The notes: generated from the sequence alone by a model not told the origin. A DNA stretch of 64,000 bases from an uncultured Methanomethylovorans sp. (GCF_963678545.1 NZ_OY782870.1:620001-684000); one strand, 5' to 3'. Shown: positions 8,552 to 18,412, counted from the first letter of the stretch. Program-made: numbers and translations.

Positions 8552-9424
8552 TCAAAGCCCGTAGTACTCGATGTTCTTGTCAGCAATAGCTTGTATCTTG
8601 GCTATCTCTTCTGCACCGCCTTCCTTGCTAAATAGATGCTTGAAACGGCTCTGCATCTTGAGATAATCTTCAACTGGTGCAGCTTTACCGATCTTCCTCA
8701 CCTTGGTGACCTCGCCGTTCTCCATTTCGAACAGTGGCCACAGACCGGTTTTAACAGCCATTTGTGCAACTTCTACAGTCTTGGAAGTGTCGAATCCCCA
8801 GCCTGTTGTACAGGGGGCGTGGCAGTGTATATATGTTGGACCTGGGGTTTCAGTGGCCTTCTTCACCTTGGAGATCATGTCTTTTGCATATCCCAGAGAT
8901 GTGGTAGCCACGTATGGTGAACCATGTGCTGCAATGATTGCAGGCATGTTCTTTTTAGGCCTTTGGTTACCAAAGGAAACCTTTCCGGCAGGACTTGTGG
9001 TGGTTGAAGCGTCAAATGGCGTTCCACTGCTTCTCTGAACTCCTGTATTCATGTAAGCTTCATTGTCCACACAGACGTAAGTGAAGTCATGTCCTCTTTC
9101 AAAAGCTCCTGAAATGGCCTGCAGACCAATATCCATGGTTGCACCGTCACCACCAATGGTTACGATCCTTGTATTGCCCTTCTTACCCATAGCTATCAAT
9201 GCGGCTTCTATGCCTGAAGCAACTGCAGCAGCATTCTCAAACAGGGAGTGTATCCACGGTACGTTCCATGATGTCTCAGGGAACGGAGTTGTCATAACCT
9301 CAAGGCAACCTGTAGGACTGACTACTATGCAATCCTCACCTGCACCCATAAGTGTGAATTTGGCAGCCATTGCATCACAGCAACCTGCACATCCCCTGTG
9401 TCCTGAAACGAAAAGCTGTTTCAT
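8552..9424 (-). CDS. porB: Pyruvate:ferredoxin oxidoreductase (pyruvate synthase) beta subunit
   Basis: The 290-residue beta subunit binds thiamine diphosphate. [10 protein letters not shown] at 91-100 is the Mg-TPP motif, and GCAGCC at 11-16 with C40 and the cysteine in HCHAPC supplies the proximal [4Fe-4S] ligands. The enzyme interconverts acetyl-CoA, CO2 and reduced ferredoxin with pyruvate. In methanogens it mainly runs in the synthetic direction to feed carbon into biosynthesis. It is the last gene of the four-gene operon. Its ATG overlaps the stop codon of the alpha subunit (TTATGA), with GAGGGAGGAAC as ribosome-binding site. Confidence 0.95.
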   Translation of the reverse strand: MKQLFVSGHRGCAGCCDAMAAKFTLMGAGEDCIVVSPTGCLEVMTTPFPETSWNVPWIHSLFENAAAVASGIEAALIAMGKKGNTRIVTIGGDGATMDIGLQAISGAFERGHDFTYVCVDNEAYMNTGVQRSSGTPFDASTTTSPAGKVSFGNQRPKKNMPAIIAAHGSPYVATTSLGYAKDMISKVKKATETPGPTYIHCHAPCTTGWGFDTSKTVEVAQMAVKTGLWPLFEMENGEVTKVRKIGKAAPVEDYLKMQSRFKHLFSKEGGAEEIAKIQAIADKNIEYYGL

Positions 9425-10611
9425 AATAGTTCCTCCCTCACATCAGTGAACTGACTTTCGACCTTGATACCAGACTTCATTACTTCCTGAGCCTCAGATA
9501 TAATATTCTCTATCGTGCTCATGCGTATGTCACGACCTCCGTGACCTATCATGTAACCTACAACAGGCACATGGTTACTGGTGTTATATAGGCAGGATTT
9601 GGTTTCAGTGAAAAGAGCACCTTCGTTAAGTCCCAATGAGATGTTTTTATCAAGAACAACAACGATCTTTGCATCTTTGACAGCTTTTCTTATAGCTTCT
9701 GCAGGGAATGGTCTGAAAGCTCTTACCTTCAGCAATCCTACTTTTACGCCTTTCTGCCTCAATTTGTCAATGGTATCTTTAATAGTACCTATAATGGAAC
9801 CCATTGCCATGAGAATGATATCTGCATCTTCTGTCTGGTACTCATCAATAAGACCACCGTAGTACCTTCCGAACAGATCATAGAACTCATCAGCTGCATT
9901 CTCTATCTTCTTCAGAGCATTTGTCATGGCCTTCTGCTGCATATATCTGAACTCTGTGTAATAGTTAGGATCTGCAAAGGCGCCAAAACTCAATGGTTTC
10001 TTAGGATCAAGTACATTCAAAGGTTTGTAGGTCGGCAGGTATTCGTCAGTAAGGTCCTGCTCCAGCATCACAAGGGGCTCATACACATGAGACAGGATGA
10101 ATCCATCCATACATACCATGGCTGGCATAAGCACGTCTTCATCCTCAGCTATTTTGAATGCCTGAGCAGTCATATCAGAGACTTCTTGCAGGTTCTCACC
10201 GTACAACTGGATCCAGCCAGTATCTCTTTGGGATATTGCATCCTGGTGATCATTCCAAATGTTGATGGGTGCGCTGACAGCCCTGTTGGCAACTGTCATG
10301 ACGATGGGTAGCCTCATACCTGCCACATTGAACAAAACTTCATGCATTAGCTCAAGACCCTGTGAGGTAGTGGCGGAATAACTCCTTGCACCGGTAGCAG
10401 AAGATCCCACAAGTGCAGAAAGTGCAGAGAATTCAGATTCTACATTGATGCACTCACAGTTCTTTATCTCTCCATCGGCAATGAACTGAGCCAAGTCTTC
10501 CACTATATGGGTCTGGGGGGTGATAGGGTAGGCGGATATTACATTTGGCCTACATACCTTCACAGCATGTGCCACAGCATAAGATCCCTCAACGACGACC
10601 ATTTTATCCAT
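9421..10611 (-). CDS. porA: Pyruvate:ferredoxin oxidoreductase alpha subunit
   Basis: The protein has 396 residues from the chosen start. The N-terminal segment [18 protein letters not shown] leads into [18 protein letters not shown], the hallmark of 2-oxoacid:ferredoxin oxidoreductase alpha subunits (YPITPST-like). Domain II (from VLMAMGS-like [17 protein letters not shown] onward) contributes the transketolase C-terminal-like fold. The open frame reaches 10677, well inside porD. AAAGGAGAT sits six bases before the ATG at 10611, so I start there. It pairs with the beta subunit to form the catalytic core. Confidence 0.95.
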   Translation of the reverse strand: MDKMVVVEGSYAVAHAVKVCRPNVISAYPITPQTHIVEDLAQFIADGEIKNCECINVESEFSALSALVGSSATGARSYSATTSQGLELMHEVLFNVAGMRLPIVMTVANRAVSAPINIWNDHQDAISQRDTGWIQLYGENLQEVSDMTAQAFKIAEDEDVLMPAMVCMDGFILSHVYEPLVMLEQDLTDEYLPTYKPLNVLDPKKPLSFGAFADPNYYTEFRYMQQKAMTNALKKIENAADEFYDLFGRYYGGLIDEYQTEDADIILMAMGSIIGTIKDTIDKLRQKGVKVGLLKVRAFRPFPAEAIRKAVKDAKIVVVLDKNISLGLNEGALFTETKSCLYNTSNHVPVVGYMIGHGGRDIRMSTIENIISEAQEVMKSGIKVESQFTDVREELL

Positions 10612-10634
10612 TTTTAGATCTCCTTTTGGTGTCA

Positions 10635-10895
10635 TTACTTCTCCTCCAGTACCATGGTTATAGCGCTTTTCGGACATTCGTTAGCGCATATACCGCATCC
10701 TTTACAGTAATCATAATTGAACTGGAAATATCCATCCTCTTTGGGAAAAACGGACATATCCGGACAAAGCAGTTCACAAAGCTTACATTTGATACATTTT
10801 TCATAGTCGTAGACAGGTCTGTAGGTCCTCCAGCCACCTGTCTTGTTGACCATTGTAGTACCAGGTTCACAGACACCTCCAATTGGTATCTTCAT
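10635..10895 (-). CDS. porD: Pyruvate:ferredoxin oxidoreductase delta subunit (2x[4Fe-4S] ferredoxin)
   Basis: This 86-residue polyferredoxin has two CxxCxxCxxxCP motifs, [12 protein letters not shown] and [12 protein letters not shown]. They carry two [4Fe-4S] clusters that pass electrons from the TPP site to external ferredoxin. Its start overlaps the stop of the gamma subunit gene by four bases (ATGA) and its stop lies 23 bases before the alpha start, so the operon is translationally coupled. Confidence 0.95.
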   Translation of the reverse strand: MKIPIGGVCEPGTTMVNKTGGWRTYRPVYDYEKCIKCKLCELLCPDMSVFPKEDGYFQFNYDYCKGCGICANECPKSAITMVLEEK

Positions 10896-11440
10896 GCTTT
10901 AGCCTCCATCATCATATCGTAAGCCTGCTGGATAGCCTCAGCGTTCCTATCTCCCACTTTACCAGGGAATCTTTCTTTTACAGCCTTCTTAATCGACTCA
11001 GGCCTTATCTCCCCGGTAGCTCCTGCAAAAGCTCCCAGTAACACTGTATTTACTATTGGTCTGCCAATTATGTCCAGTGCAATCTTTGTAGCATTGACGG
11101 TTACAACTTTAGCCTTAGTGTCAAGTTTGAAGTGTGATGGGTCAAAGTCACTGTTAATAATTATCGTACCATCTTCCTTCAAGCCACCTGCAACATCCAC
11201 TACCTCTATGAGAGTTGGATCCTGTACTATTACGTAATCAGGCTCATATATCTGGCTTCTAAGCCTAATTGGTTCGTCATTTATCCTTGTGAATGCCTGT
11301 ACAGGTGCTCCTCTTCTTTCTACTCCGAAAGCTGGAAACGCCTGGCTGAATTTACCATCAGCAAAGGCTGCAACGGCTAAGAGCTCGGCAGCAGTGACCG
11401 AACCTTGACCTCCCCGACCGTGTATTCGTATCTCTTTCAT
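10892..11440 (-). CDS. porC: Pyruvate:ferredoxin oxidoreductase gamma subunit
   Basis: The 182-residue gamma subunit begins [19 protein letters not shown], the GRGGQG signature of 2-oxoacid oxidoreductase gamma subunits that bind CoA. The family length is matched. It is the promoter-proximal gene of the gamma-delta-alpha-beta operon. The roughly 200 bases upstream to 11644 hold no other gene and must contain the operon promoter. Confidence 0.95.
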   Translation of the reverse strand: MKEIRIHGRGGQGSVTAAELLAVAAFADGKFSQAFPAFGVERRGAPVQAFTRINDEPIRLRSQIYEPDYVIVQDPTLIEVVDVAGGLKEDGTIIINSDFDPSHFKLDTKAKVVTVNATKIALDIIGRPIVNTVLLGAFAGATGEIRPESIKKAVKERFPGKVGDRNAEAIQQAYDMMMEAKA

Positions 11441-11644
11441 CTGGGATTCTCCACAACATTAAAATAATCATCATCGGCACAACTTTGTTGCTTGTTGTTT
11501 GGTTTCTTAATATCCCTGCCGAATGATGGATAAATTTGATCTGCATTTATTCACAAATGTGTATAGATGCAACTTTAGACCGTGTTGGTTATGAATCGCA
11601 TGATAGTTATAAAGCCTTTCGGTTTGAACAAATATAAAACTGTA

Positions 11645-12634
11645 TCAGTTACCGTGAAAATTACTGTTTTCATTCTTCTCGGAAAACTGTGTACATAGAC
11701 TATCCATAAGCTGAATTATCGATTTCTTATCCAGTGTTTTGGAAATCTCTTGTCGTACGTGCCGCCCGCCTTTTATACCTCTTGTGAACCACTGGGCATG
11801 CATTCTTATATCAACATGTTCTTCAAGGCCATACAGTTCAAGCAGCCTCATATATTCTTTAAAATCTGCAATTCGTTGGGAACATTCATCTGTATTTATT
11901 TGTTCTCCGGTACGAAGAAAGTGTGATATATCCCTAAAAACATGTGGATTGCTCATAGCAGCCCTGCCTATCATCAAAGCGTCACATTCTGTATAGTCAA
12001 TGATCTGTTTTGCAGAATATCCGTCAACAATGTCACCATTTGCAATTACTGAAATTGAAAGCTCATTTTTTATGTTTTTGGCATATTTATGTTCAGCTTT
12101 TCCTGCATATTGTTGAGCTTGCGTTCTTCCATGAACAGTAATAGCACTAGCTCCGGCTTCTTCTATTATTTTTGCGATCTCAAGTGTTTCTCTCATGTCA
12201 CGAAGCACCCTGATTTTAGCTGTGACCGGTACACTTACTTTTCCATAAACACTAGATATTATGTCTCTTATCTTTTCTGGAAATTCCAGTAATGCTGAAC
12301 CAGAGCCATCTTTAACAAGCACTTTAGCAGGGCATCCTAAATTAATATCAATAATATCAGGGGCATACTTTTCTTCTACAATACTCGCTGCATCTGATAT
12401 TGTGGTCGCAGAATTTCCAAAGAGTTGAATAGCAAAAGGTTTCTCTTCCTCACAACTTAGACCCCTGCTTGTTGTTCTTGCATTCTCATGTAGTACTGCA
12501 TCGGCACTGATCATCTCAGAATATGTAAGTGCAGCACCGTACTTTTTGCAGAGCATCCTGAATGCGGGGTTCGTTACATCTGCCATGGGTGCCAAGAACA
12601 AATTTCCATGTATCTTTATGTTTCCTATCTTCAT
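11645..12634 (-). CDS. dus: tRNA-dihydrouridine synthase
   Basis: The protein has 329 residues and an FMN-binding TIM barrel. LAPMADVTNPAFR (14-26) is the N-terminal FMN/tRNA segment, and NLGCP places the catalytic Cys at 101. HGRTQAQQYAG holds the conserved HGRT motif, and MIGRAAMSNP is the phosphate-binding end of the barrel. The C-terminal helical domain (YMRLLELYGLEEH...) recognises tRNA. It reduces specific uridines of tRNA. It reads in the same direction as the pyruvate synthase operon but is separated from it by about 200 bases. Confidence 0.9.
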   Translation of the reverse strand: MKIGNIKIHGNLFLAPMADVTNPAFRMLCKKYGAALTYSEMISADAVLHENARTTSRGLSCEEEKPFAIQLFGNSATTISDAASIVEEKYAPDIIDINLGCPAKVLVKDGSGSALLEFPEKIRDIISSVYGKVSVPVTAKIRVLRDMRETLEIAKIIEEAGASAITVHGRTQAQQYAGKAEHKYAKNIKNELSISVIANGDIVDGYSAKQIIDYTECDALMIGRAAMSNPHVFRDISHFLRTGEQINTDECSQRIADFKEYMRLLELYGLEEHVDIRMHAQWFTRGIKGGRHVRQEISKTLDKKSIIQLMDSLCTQFSEKNENSNFHGN

Positions 12635-12729
12635 TTTTCAGGTTACCCCGGAAAAAGAGTTTTTTAACCCGCTATTCGTAGTATGATATAAAAAAGAATG
12701 CCCGGAAAAAAGAAAGCTATAGGGTGCAA

Positions 12730-12981
12730 TTATGGCACCTTAACGGAGCTCAGTACTTCGACATTTGAACCTCTTGCTACCATTTTTGACACGCCACCGA
12801 TCAGAAATCTCATCACACCGCTCTTTCCAAGCCTACCCATTACTATCAAATCAATGGCATTTTTCAAAAAGCATCTAACAGCACTGGCTTGATCTGCGGT
12901 CTTATCAGCAAACGGTTGCCCAAAACCCCTTGAATAAAAATGTGTTGTTAAACTTATATATAGGTTAGTTGCCAAAGACAT
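12730..12981 (-). pseudogene. C-terminal remnant of a universal stress protein (UspA family)
   Basis: Residues 44-83 of this frame (IDLIVMGRLGKSGVMRFLIG followed by GVSKMVARGSNVEVL) match the end of UspA-family proteins, which carry the ATP-binding G-2x-G-9x-G(S/T) loop. A full protein has about 140-150 residues, and the first 100 are absent: the frame upstream is unrelated sequence and only about 80 bases separate it from the divergent UPF0200 gene. I read it as a 5'-truncated relic. A short expressed protein is possible but there is no ribosome-binding site at the ATG at 12981. Confidence 0.7.
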
Positions 12982-13064
12982 TTTATTTGGAATGTATAGT
13001 ATTTATAACATCAATGAATGTGTGAATCACATTTCTAAGGTCAATAAATAACAGCAGGTTGTGT

Positions 13065-13607
13065 ATGACGAAAATTTTAGCTTTTGTCGGGATGCCGGCT
13101 TCGGGCAAATCAGTGGCTGCATCGATTCTGGGTGAATCAGGTATCAAGGTTGTCAATATGGGTGATGTGATACGTGAAGAGGTTGTACGCAGAGGGCTTG
13201 AGCCTACGGATATTAATGTGGGTGGTGTTGGTACCGATCTGCGTAACAAAGAGGGCAAGGATATCGTAGCCAAAAGGTGCATTCCAAAGATACGAGCGGC
13301 AGATTCCAGGTTCCTTGTTGTGGACGGTGTGCGCAGCCTTGTAGAGATAAATTGTTTCAAGCAGGCATTTGGTTCTGATTTCACTCTGGTAACAATAGAT
13401 GCACCTCTTGAGATAAGGTTTGCACGGGTTCAGGCCAGAAAAAGAAGCGATGATATGAAGGATATCAATGCTTTACGCATCAGGGATGAGCGTGAACTTG
13501 GCTGGGGCATGGGTGAAGCAATAGCTGCTGCTGATATAGTTATTGAGAACACAGGGACTCTTGAAGATTTCAGGAAAAAAGTGCTTAATGTGGTGGGTCA
13601 GTCATGA
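13065..13607 (+). CDS. UPF0200 P-loop kinase-like protein
   Basis: The 180-residue protein starts with a strand and Walker A loop, ILAFVGMPASGKS (residues 4-16). It has the dephospho-CoA-kinase/adenylate-kinase-like arrangement: VVDGVRS acts as Walker B, and an RxxxRxR-type lid (FARVQARKR) follows. This is the archaeal UPF0200 family, whose substrate is not established to my knowledge. I use the ATG at 13065 rather than the TTG at 13059. It is the first gene of a three-gene operon in which each stop overlaps the next start. Confidence 0.85.
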   Translation: MTKILAFVGMPASGKSVAASILGESGIKVVNMGDVIREEVVRRGLEPTDINVGGVGTDLRNKEGKDIVAKRCIPKIRAADSRFLVVDGVRSLVEINCFKQAFGSDFTLVTIDAPLEIRFARVQARKRSDDMKDINALRIRDERELGWGMGEAIAAADIVIENTGTLEDFRKKVLNVVGQS

Positions 13608-14062
13608 TAGAGGTACGAGTTTCAGCTAGAGTAAACCCTACGGAAACCGAGGAGAAGGTAAGGACAGCGGTTCAAAGCATTTTCCCTCTGACGGATATTA
13701 CTTACAATGCAGCCAATGATACTGTATTGCATGGCATGGTTGAAGGGACTACTAATCTTGAAGGACTCCGTCATCTTCATCTCCTGTTACGGGAAGAGGA
13801 AATTATCGATACTGCACGTACTCAGTTAGAGGTAGGTATAAGGGAAGATGAGCCGTCCACATCTTTCAGGATAAGCAAATTCGTGGCTTTTGTTGGCCGC
13901 CTGAATTTCCCTGCAGATGAAGAGCCACTGGGTTCCATACATGTAACAATGAGTGCAAGTTCATCTTTTGAGCTTCACCGTCTAATAGAATGGCTTACTC
14001 CTCCTACCGAAAAAGGTAAGATACTTTTCGAATCGGATATAGAGGACGTGGAAAGTGCATGA
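13604..14062 (+). CDS. UPF0201 family RNA-binding-like protein
   Basis: The 152-residue protein belongs to the archaeal UPF0201 family. The order IEVRVSARVNPTETEEKVRT, then EGLRHLHLLLREEEIIDTAR and FRISKFVAFVGRLNF is characteristic. Known structures of the family resemble ribosomal protein L5-type RNA-binding folds (recalled, not shown here), and no reaction is assigned. Its ATG overlaps the UPF0200 stop (ATGATAG) and its stop overlaps the next start (ATGA), implying coordinated expression of all three genes. Confidence 0.85.
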   Translation: MIEVRVSARVNPTETEEKVRTAVQSIFPLTDITYNAANDTVLHGMVEGTTNLEGLRHLHLLLREEEIIDTARTQLEVGIREDEPSTSFRISKFVAFVGRLNFPADEEPLGSIHVTMSASSSFELHRLIEWLTPPTEKGKILFESDIEDVESA

Positions 14063-14832
14063 AAGCAAGGAATCTGAGCTTTTCCTCCAGAGTAGAGGCA
14101 GGACATTCTTTTATCTGGGTCTATCAACTTGAAGACCTGGGATATACAGGCTGGGAGATAGTGCAGGAGGGCTTACAGACCCTGCATAACGGGAACTTAG
14201 GCAAGGTCCGTGAGATCCGCGATACCACTGACCTGAAAATCACAATGCATTTACCTTTTTCAGACATGAACCTGGCAGGTCTCAACGATGGGATACGCAA
14301 TGAAGCATTAAAGCAGATGCACCGCTGCCTTGAGCTTGGAAGCGAGATCGTGGAGCTGGCGGTAGTTCATCCAGGTTACTTATCCCCATATGGCTCACAG
14401 ATGCCTGAAAAAGCTTGGCAGACTCATATAGAGTCCATACAAAACATATGCGACACTGCTGCAGAGTATGGTATCACGATAGCTGTGGAAAACATGCCTG
14501 AAATGCCCAAAATATTTGGAAAATATCCTGATGAGATGCTCAGGACCCTTGAAGAAGTGAACCGGGACAATGTGGGCATGACTCTGGATGTAGGCCATGC
14601 GAACACAGTGGGAGTTGTGGAGGAGTTCCTGGAAAAGTGTAAGGATCAGATACTGCACATGCATATTCATGACAACCACGGAAAATCAGACGAACACCTG
14701 CCTTTGGGAAGAGGAACCGTCCCATGGAAAAAGGTCATGGAAAGCGTTGAGGGTTACAATGGCAGGCTTGTAACCGAAATGGCCAGCCTGGAAGAAGGTG
14801 CGGAGTGCATTGCATATCTTCAGAATCTCTGA
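14059..14832 (+). CDS. Sugar-phosphate isomerase/epimerase-like TIM barrel (AP endonuclease 2 superfamily)
   Basis: The 257-residue protein has the xylose-isomerase-like TIM barrel layout. The likely metal ligands are E in AVENMPE, D and H in LDVGHAN, H in HMHIHDN and E in TEMASLE. The same fold serves sugar isomerases, myo-inosose dehydratases and endonuclease IV. The absence of the full Nfo three-zinc signature argues against a DNA-repair role. The actual substrate is unknown. It is the last gene of the UPF0200-UPF0201 operon. Confidence 0.8.
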   Translation: MKARNLSFSSRVEAGHSFIWVYQLEDLGYTGWEIVQEGLQTLHNGNLGKVREIRDTTDLKITMHLPFSDMNLAGLNDGIRNEALKQMHRCLELGSEIVELAVVHPGYLSPYGSQMPEKAWQTHIESIQNICDTAAEYGITIAVENMPEMPKIFGKYPDEMLRTLEEVNRDNVGMTLDVGHANTVGVVEEFLEKCKDQILHMHIHDNHGKSDEHLPLGRGTVPWKKVMESVEGYNGRLVTEMASLEEGAECIAYLQNL

Positions 14833-14858
14833 ATATAACAATATCTCACTTATTTTTC

Positions 14859-15029
14859 TTATTCTTTAACCCTGCCGTGTCTTTTGTCTATTTCATCCAT
14901 CATGTCGAGCATCTTGCGGATAGCTGTCCTGATGGCATCTGACTGGTTAACGAATTTCTTGTCATCCCCTACGTGTTTGTTCAGGTCATCCAGCAGTTCC
15001 TGGGGGATCTCCACGCTTACTTTTGGCAT
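14859..15029 (-). CDS. Ribbon-helix-helix DNA-binding protein, 56 residues
   Basis: The translated product begins MPKVSVEIPQELLDDLN, a single beta-strand followed by helix A, and continues through FVNQSDAIRTAIRKML, helix B of the CopG/MetJ/Arc ribbon-helix-helix fold. A charged tail ends the protein. GGTGA lies five bases before the ATG. Such proteins dimerise, insert the paired strands in the major groove and usually repress neighbouring or own genes. Its target is unknown. It lies convergent to the isomerase gene, downstream of tRNA-Lys on the same strand. Confidence 0.85.
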   Translation of the reverse strand: MPKVSVEIPQELLDDLNKHVGDDKKFVNQSDAIRTAIRKMLDMMDEIDKRHGRVKE

Positions 15030-15140
15030 TAGGTTCACCGTCTGAGTAAAAAGAGTTAATAGGATTTATGTGTTTCAAAAATTTCACTGAGATATATAGA
15101 AAGCAAACTGAACAAAATAGCTACGAACAATAGAAGAGAT

Positions 15141-15217
15141 TGGCGAGCCGGAAGGGAGTTGAACCCCTGGCCTACGGATTAAGAGTCCGTCGCTCTGCCT
15201 GGCTAAGCTACCGGCCC
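15141..15217 (-). tRNA. tRNA-Lys (CUU anticodon)
   Basis: The reverse strand reads GGGCCGGTAGCTTAGCCAGG and folds into a full cloverleaf. The acceptor stem GGGCCGG/CCGGCTC has one G-U pair, and the anticodon loop CTCTTAA gives anticodon CUU. The T-loop is GTTCAACTC and the discriminator is G73. The 3' CCA appears to be encoded (bases 15143-15141). No intron is present. A TATA-like CGTATATATT lies about 40 bases upstream at 15254-15265. Confidence 0.95.
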
Positions 15218-15330
15218 ATCTTCTTTACTGACGTGATGCCTCCATACGTATTTGCCCAATATATACGTTTCGGTATAAACGCGATATAGTATTTATTGAA
15301 ATCATACAATAATTATCGGTGGTGAGAAGT

Positions 15331-17142
15331 TTATATATGCTTTACCACGCAGCTCTGCAGTCCCATGATCTCCACCATGTCGCTGTTGTCGGGGCTGTGC
15401 ACGATCATCTGTCCCTTCTTAAGGTATGGAATACGCTTCTCATATTCTTTTTTGACCTTTAGTGCTCCGATTGCAGCATCGTTTGTCAGGTTAAGAATGA
15501 TACGCGTGTTGACCTGCTTGAATACCGTGTCATCAATGTCCTGAGGGTCCTGAGTGATGAGGCACAGTCCTAATCCTTCTTTCCTTCCCTGACGTGCAGC
15601 ATCTGCAAATTTGGACACGATCCTCTTGCTATGATCCCCCGTGGTTCTGGCAAGATACCTATGGGCTTCGTCAAGGGCCAAGATGATGGGTGTTTCCTTG
15701 ATGGCAGCTTCTCCAGAGGTGCTTAGCTTGTTATCCACTATTATCGTCATCAAAGTGAGAGTTATCAGGTCACGTATACGGGTATTGCTGATGTATTCTG
15801 TGGGGAACACGCTGATCTGTCCCGGTTTTATGATCTCATCCAACATCTGGTCTATAGGTCTTGCAGGTTGGTCGAACACCCTGCTAAGAGCTCTGTCCCT
15901 TACCCTGCGCACGATTCCATCATAAGAGGCTTCGTGTATTTTTCCGCTTTCCACATAGTTGTCTCTTGTCAAGTCATCGCTGACGTGGTCTAAAAAGCGG
16001 TTGTACGTATGTTCTCCTGCCTTTTTGAAGAAATCGTCAAGAAGCAATTCTACTCCCTGGTACTGGAGGTCGGTCATCCCCACAGGTGCCATGAGCCAGG
16101 AATTATTTCTCACCATCTCAAAAGGTATGGTAAATTCCAATTGTTGTGCCCGTGAACGCCCATTGTATGATTGTCCATCAACCTTTGCCACGAAGGTCCG
16201 GGTATTAACACATCCTCCAAAATCCACTTTCTCGGATTTGAAACTGAATTCATTTTCCTGTGTAAGTTCGGGATTGTCCTCAAACATCTGTGAATACTCA
16301 TCCTGCGGGTCAAGTATCACAAGGCATGTATTTTTTCTAGCACCGGTGCCTCTCACATTGTAGCGATTTTCCGCTTCCATGAACTGCCTCAGAATATTTT
16401 TTGTGAGGAATGTCTTGCCAGTCCCGGTACTACCGCATACCAGCATATGCCTGAACACCAGAGGATCACCCATTGAATAATCATTGCGCAGGTAATATGG
16501 CACAGTTGGAGGAACTGCATGGGTTTTCACAACCTCACCGCCAACGCTTAGATGTCCCAGGAAAATACCTTCTTTGGGAATGTTAAGCCCTATCTGGATC
16601 TTCATTTTATCTTTAACAGGCATTATAGGTGTGTTTGGCCTAGGTATCCTATCGCTCATGCGCCGGACAAAGCCATTACCTCTGGGATAAAGGATACATA
16701 TAGGGTCCAGATATGCCAGAAACTTATAATCCACTTCATTTGTAGTGTTGGATCTGAGCATCCTGCGGGAATGTATCTCAGTGGCATCATCTACCTCAAA
16801 TTCCTGCTTGTACTGCATTTTCCATATTCTTGCAAACAGGTCTTCTTCTCCGTAAGGCACAATAACATATGTTCCCAGCCGGACATCCCTTCTTTTTTCT
16901 GTGTTAATGTATCCTGTGATCGTTGCTCCGGATTCCGTTATCTCAAGAGGTTCTATACCTGTGGTAATGATACCAAAGGCTTCATCCATGCTACCTTGAG
17001 TATCAGAATGCTTTTCTATAGCCACATCGTATTCTTCAAAGCTGAACTTTTCCTCAATAGTTGTTTCCACAGTTCTTACAGTAATTTCAGTGTCTTTGTC
17101 TCCTGAAGTCACGTAGGCAAGTATATCCTTATCCATCCTCAT
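15331..17142 (-). CDS. herA: HerA bipolar DNA helicase/translocase
   Basis: The protein has 603 residues. An N-terminal HAS-barrel region (about 1-100) precedes a FtsK/HerA RecA-like ATPase. The Walker A loop GSTGTGKT is at 237-244 and Walker B is IILALDEAHR. GLGLCLITQDPQDIDDTVF fits sensor/arginine-finger elements of HerA. HerA forms a hexamer that, with NurA, resects double-strand breaks in archaea alongside Mre11-Rad50. I start at the ATG at 17142, which has GGTGA five bases upstream and lies within the last codons of nurA; the open frame further upstream merely overlaps nurA. Confidence 0.92.
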   Translation of the reverse strand: MRMDKDILAYVTSGDKDTEITVRTVETTIEEKFSFEEYDVAIEKHSDTQGSMDEAFGIITTGIEPLEITESGATITGYINTEKRRDVRLGTYVIVPYGEEDLFARIWKMQYKQEFEVDDATEIHSRRMLRSNTTNEVDYKFLAYLDPICILYPRGNGFVRRMSDRIPRPNTPIMPVKDKMKIQIGLNIPKEGIFLGHLSVGGEVVKTHAVPPTVPYYLRNDYSMGDPLVFRHMLVCGSTGTGKTFLTKNILRQFMEAENRYNVRGTGARKNTCLVILDPQDEYSQMFEDNPELTQENEFSFKSEKVDFGGCVNTRTFVAKVDGQSYNGRSRAQQLEFTIPFEMVRNNSWLMAPVGMTDLQYQGVELLLDDFFKKAGEHTYNRFLDHVSDDLTRDNYVESGKIHEASYDGIVRRVRDRALSRVFDQPARPIDQMLDEIIKPGQISVFPTEYISNTRIRDLITLTLMTIIVDNKLSTSGEAAIKETPIILALDEAHRYLARTTGDHSKRIVSKFADAARQGRKEGLGLCLITQDPQDIDDTVFKQVNTRIILNLTNDAAIGALKVKKEYEKRIPYLKKGQMIVHSPDNSDMVEIMGLQSCVVKHI

Positions 17143-18412
17143 CACGCTCACCCCATCTGGTCTCATTATAGCTGGTATCCACACGGGAGTACCTGAACCT
17201 GTCTATTATTTGCTTTCTTTCTGATACCTTTATCTTCGCAATGGAGTCTGCTTTCTTCAATGTGCTAGGTATCTCGCTTACTGCAATATCATAAAGTACT
17301 TTTCTTGTAATGATATTCCTCATCTCTTCTTCCTGAGTAAGCCCATATGGAGCTTCTATCTTAAAGAGCAGGTTCTTTGAAGGAATGTACACCACAAAAA
17401 ATGTTAGTGAATAGTATTCATGTGGGTACTTCGCTCTGAGTTTTTCCTTAACCAGGGGTGATGTGGTTCCAAGCATTCTTTCATAGAACTGGTTAGGTTG
17501 CATGAACCAGTTAGTGTAAGTTATATAGCGGTTGTATCTGTTCTTTTCTTCCCTATTCCGTGGTGAAGAAAGCAGATTCTTAAAGAACTGCGCATCCATT
17601 ACCCAAGGCAGGTCTTTCATACCCTCTTTTCTAAGCGTTTGCATTATCTGCATATCTTCAGGATTTTTCACAAAGCCAATAAAAGGAAGTTTCCTGTCAA
17701 TATGATGGTCTACGATGTCGATATAATTTTGAAGAATCTGTTCTGTATGAGGATCATAAAGCAATTTCACACCCTCAGATTCCACTACCATCCAATACAT
17801 AAGATGCTTTGGATAGATTGGTCCATCCATAATAAAAAAGCCTCGAGGGTCAAGTTCATCCTTCAGCCACAGAATGTGTTCGGATTCTGAAAGGTATAGG
17901 GCTATATCATGAACTATTCTGCCTATCCTTTTGTCCAGCAGGTCTGGAGGTATGCGGATTATCTTACAGCGGCTTGCTCCCTGATCAACGCTTTCCCAAT
18001 CTTCTGTGGTATCTATATGCACGCTATAACCACGTGAATAGGTAGCAGCAACTATTGTTCTTCTATTGTGCAACTCAAGATCAGTAGGTGTAGATGCCAT
18101 GGCACAGTGACAGAAATCCACGTAGAGGCCGTTATCAAAGGATCGAGGGGTTGTACTGCCACTGTCACATGAATAGGTTACAGGAAATGGGTCTTGGCTC
18201 TGTGACATCTTTTCTATGTCCACTCTTCCTCTTTTGAGTCTTCCAATGGCCTTGAGTACGATCTTACCATCATGTTTCAACTCCTTGAGCCTTTCCAGAA
18301 TATCCATGACTCCATCAACTTCGTCTTTTTCTGAATCATCAGGTTTGAGGCATTTGTCAATACGGTCAGCAAGCTCAGATATAGCTTTTATATGGACCGG
18401 TTCAAGGGTCAT
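17129..18412 (-). CDS. nurA: NurA 5'-3' nuclease
   Basis: This 427-residue nuclease directly precedes and overlaps herA by 14 bases, the conserved archaeal pairing. YSCDSGSTTP (about residue 82) supplies the DxGS metal-binding motif I of NurA. VEHxID-like IDIVDHHIDRKLPFIGFVKN corresponds to the region before motif III, and DAQFFKNLLSS to the late conserved block. It degrades DNA in cooperation with HerA. The start is the ATG at 18412: no Shine-Dalgarno site is present, but a TATA-like AATATATATC sits about 35 bases upstream, suggesting a nearly leaderless mRNA. Confidence 0.88.
   Translation of the reverse strand: MTLEPVHIKAISELADRIDKCLKPDDSEKDEVDGVMDILERLKELKHDGKIVLKAIGRLKRGRVDIEKMSQSQDPFPVTYSCDSGSTTPRSFDNGLYVDFCHCAMASTPTDLELHNRRTIVAATYSRGYSVHIDTTEDWESVDQGASRCKIIRIPPDLLDKRIGRIVHDIALYLSESEHILWLKDELDPRGFFIMDGPIYPKHLMYWMVVESEGVKLLYDPHTEQILQNYIDIVDHHIDRKLPFIGFVKNPEDMQIMQTLRKEGMKDLPWVMDAQFFKNLLSSPRNREEKNRYNRYITYTNWFMQPNQFYERMLGTTSPLVKEKLRAKYPHEYYSLTFFVVYIPSKNLLFKIEAPYGLTQEEEMRNIITRKVLYDIAVSEIPSTLKKADSIAKIKVSERKQIIDRFRYSRVDTSYNETRWGERDEDG

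Noticed and set aside
17129..18412. Loss of the NurA catalytic motif (VDFCH in place of DGS)
   Set aside because: A DSGS motif lies slightly upstream in the protein (SCDSGSTT), so motif I is present.
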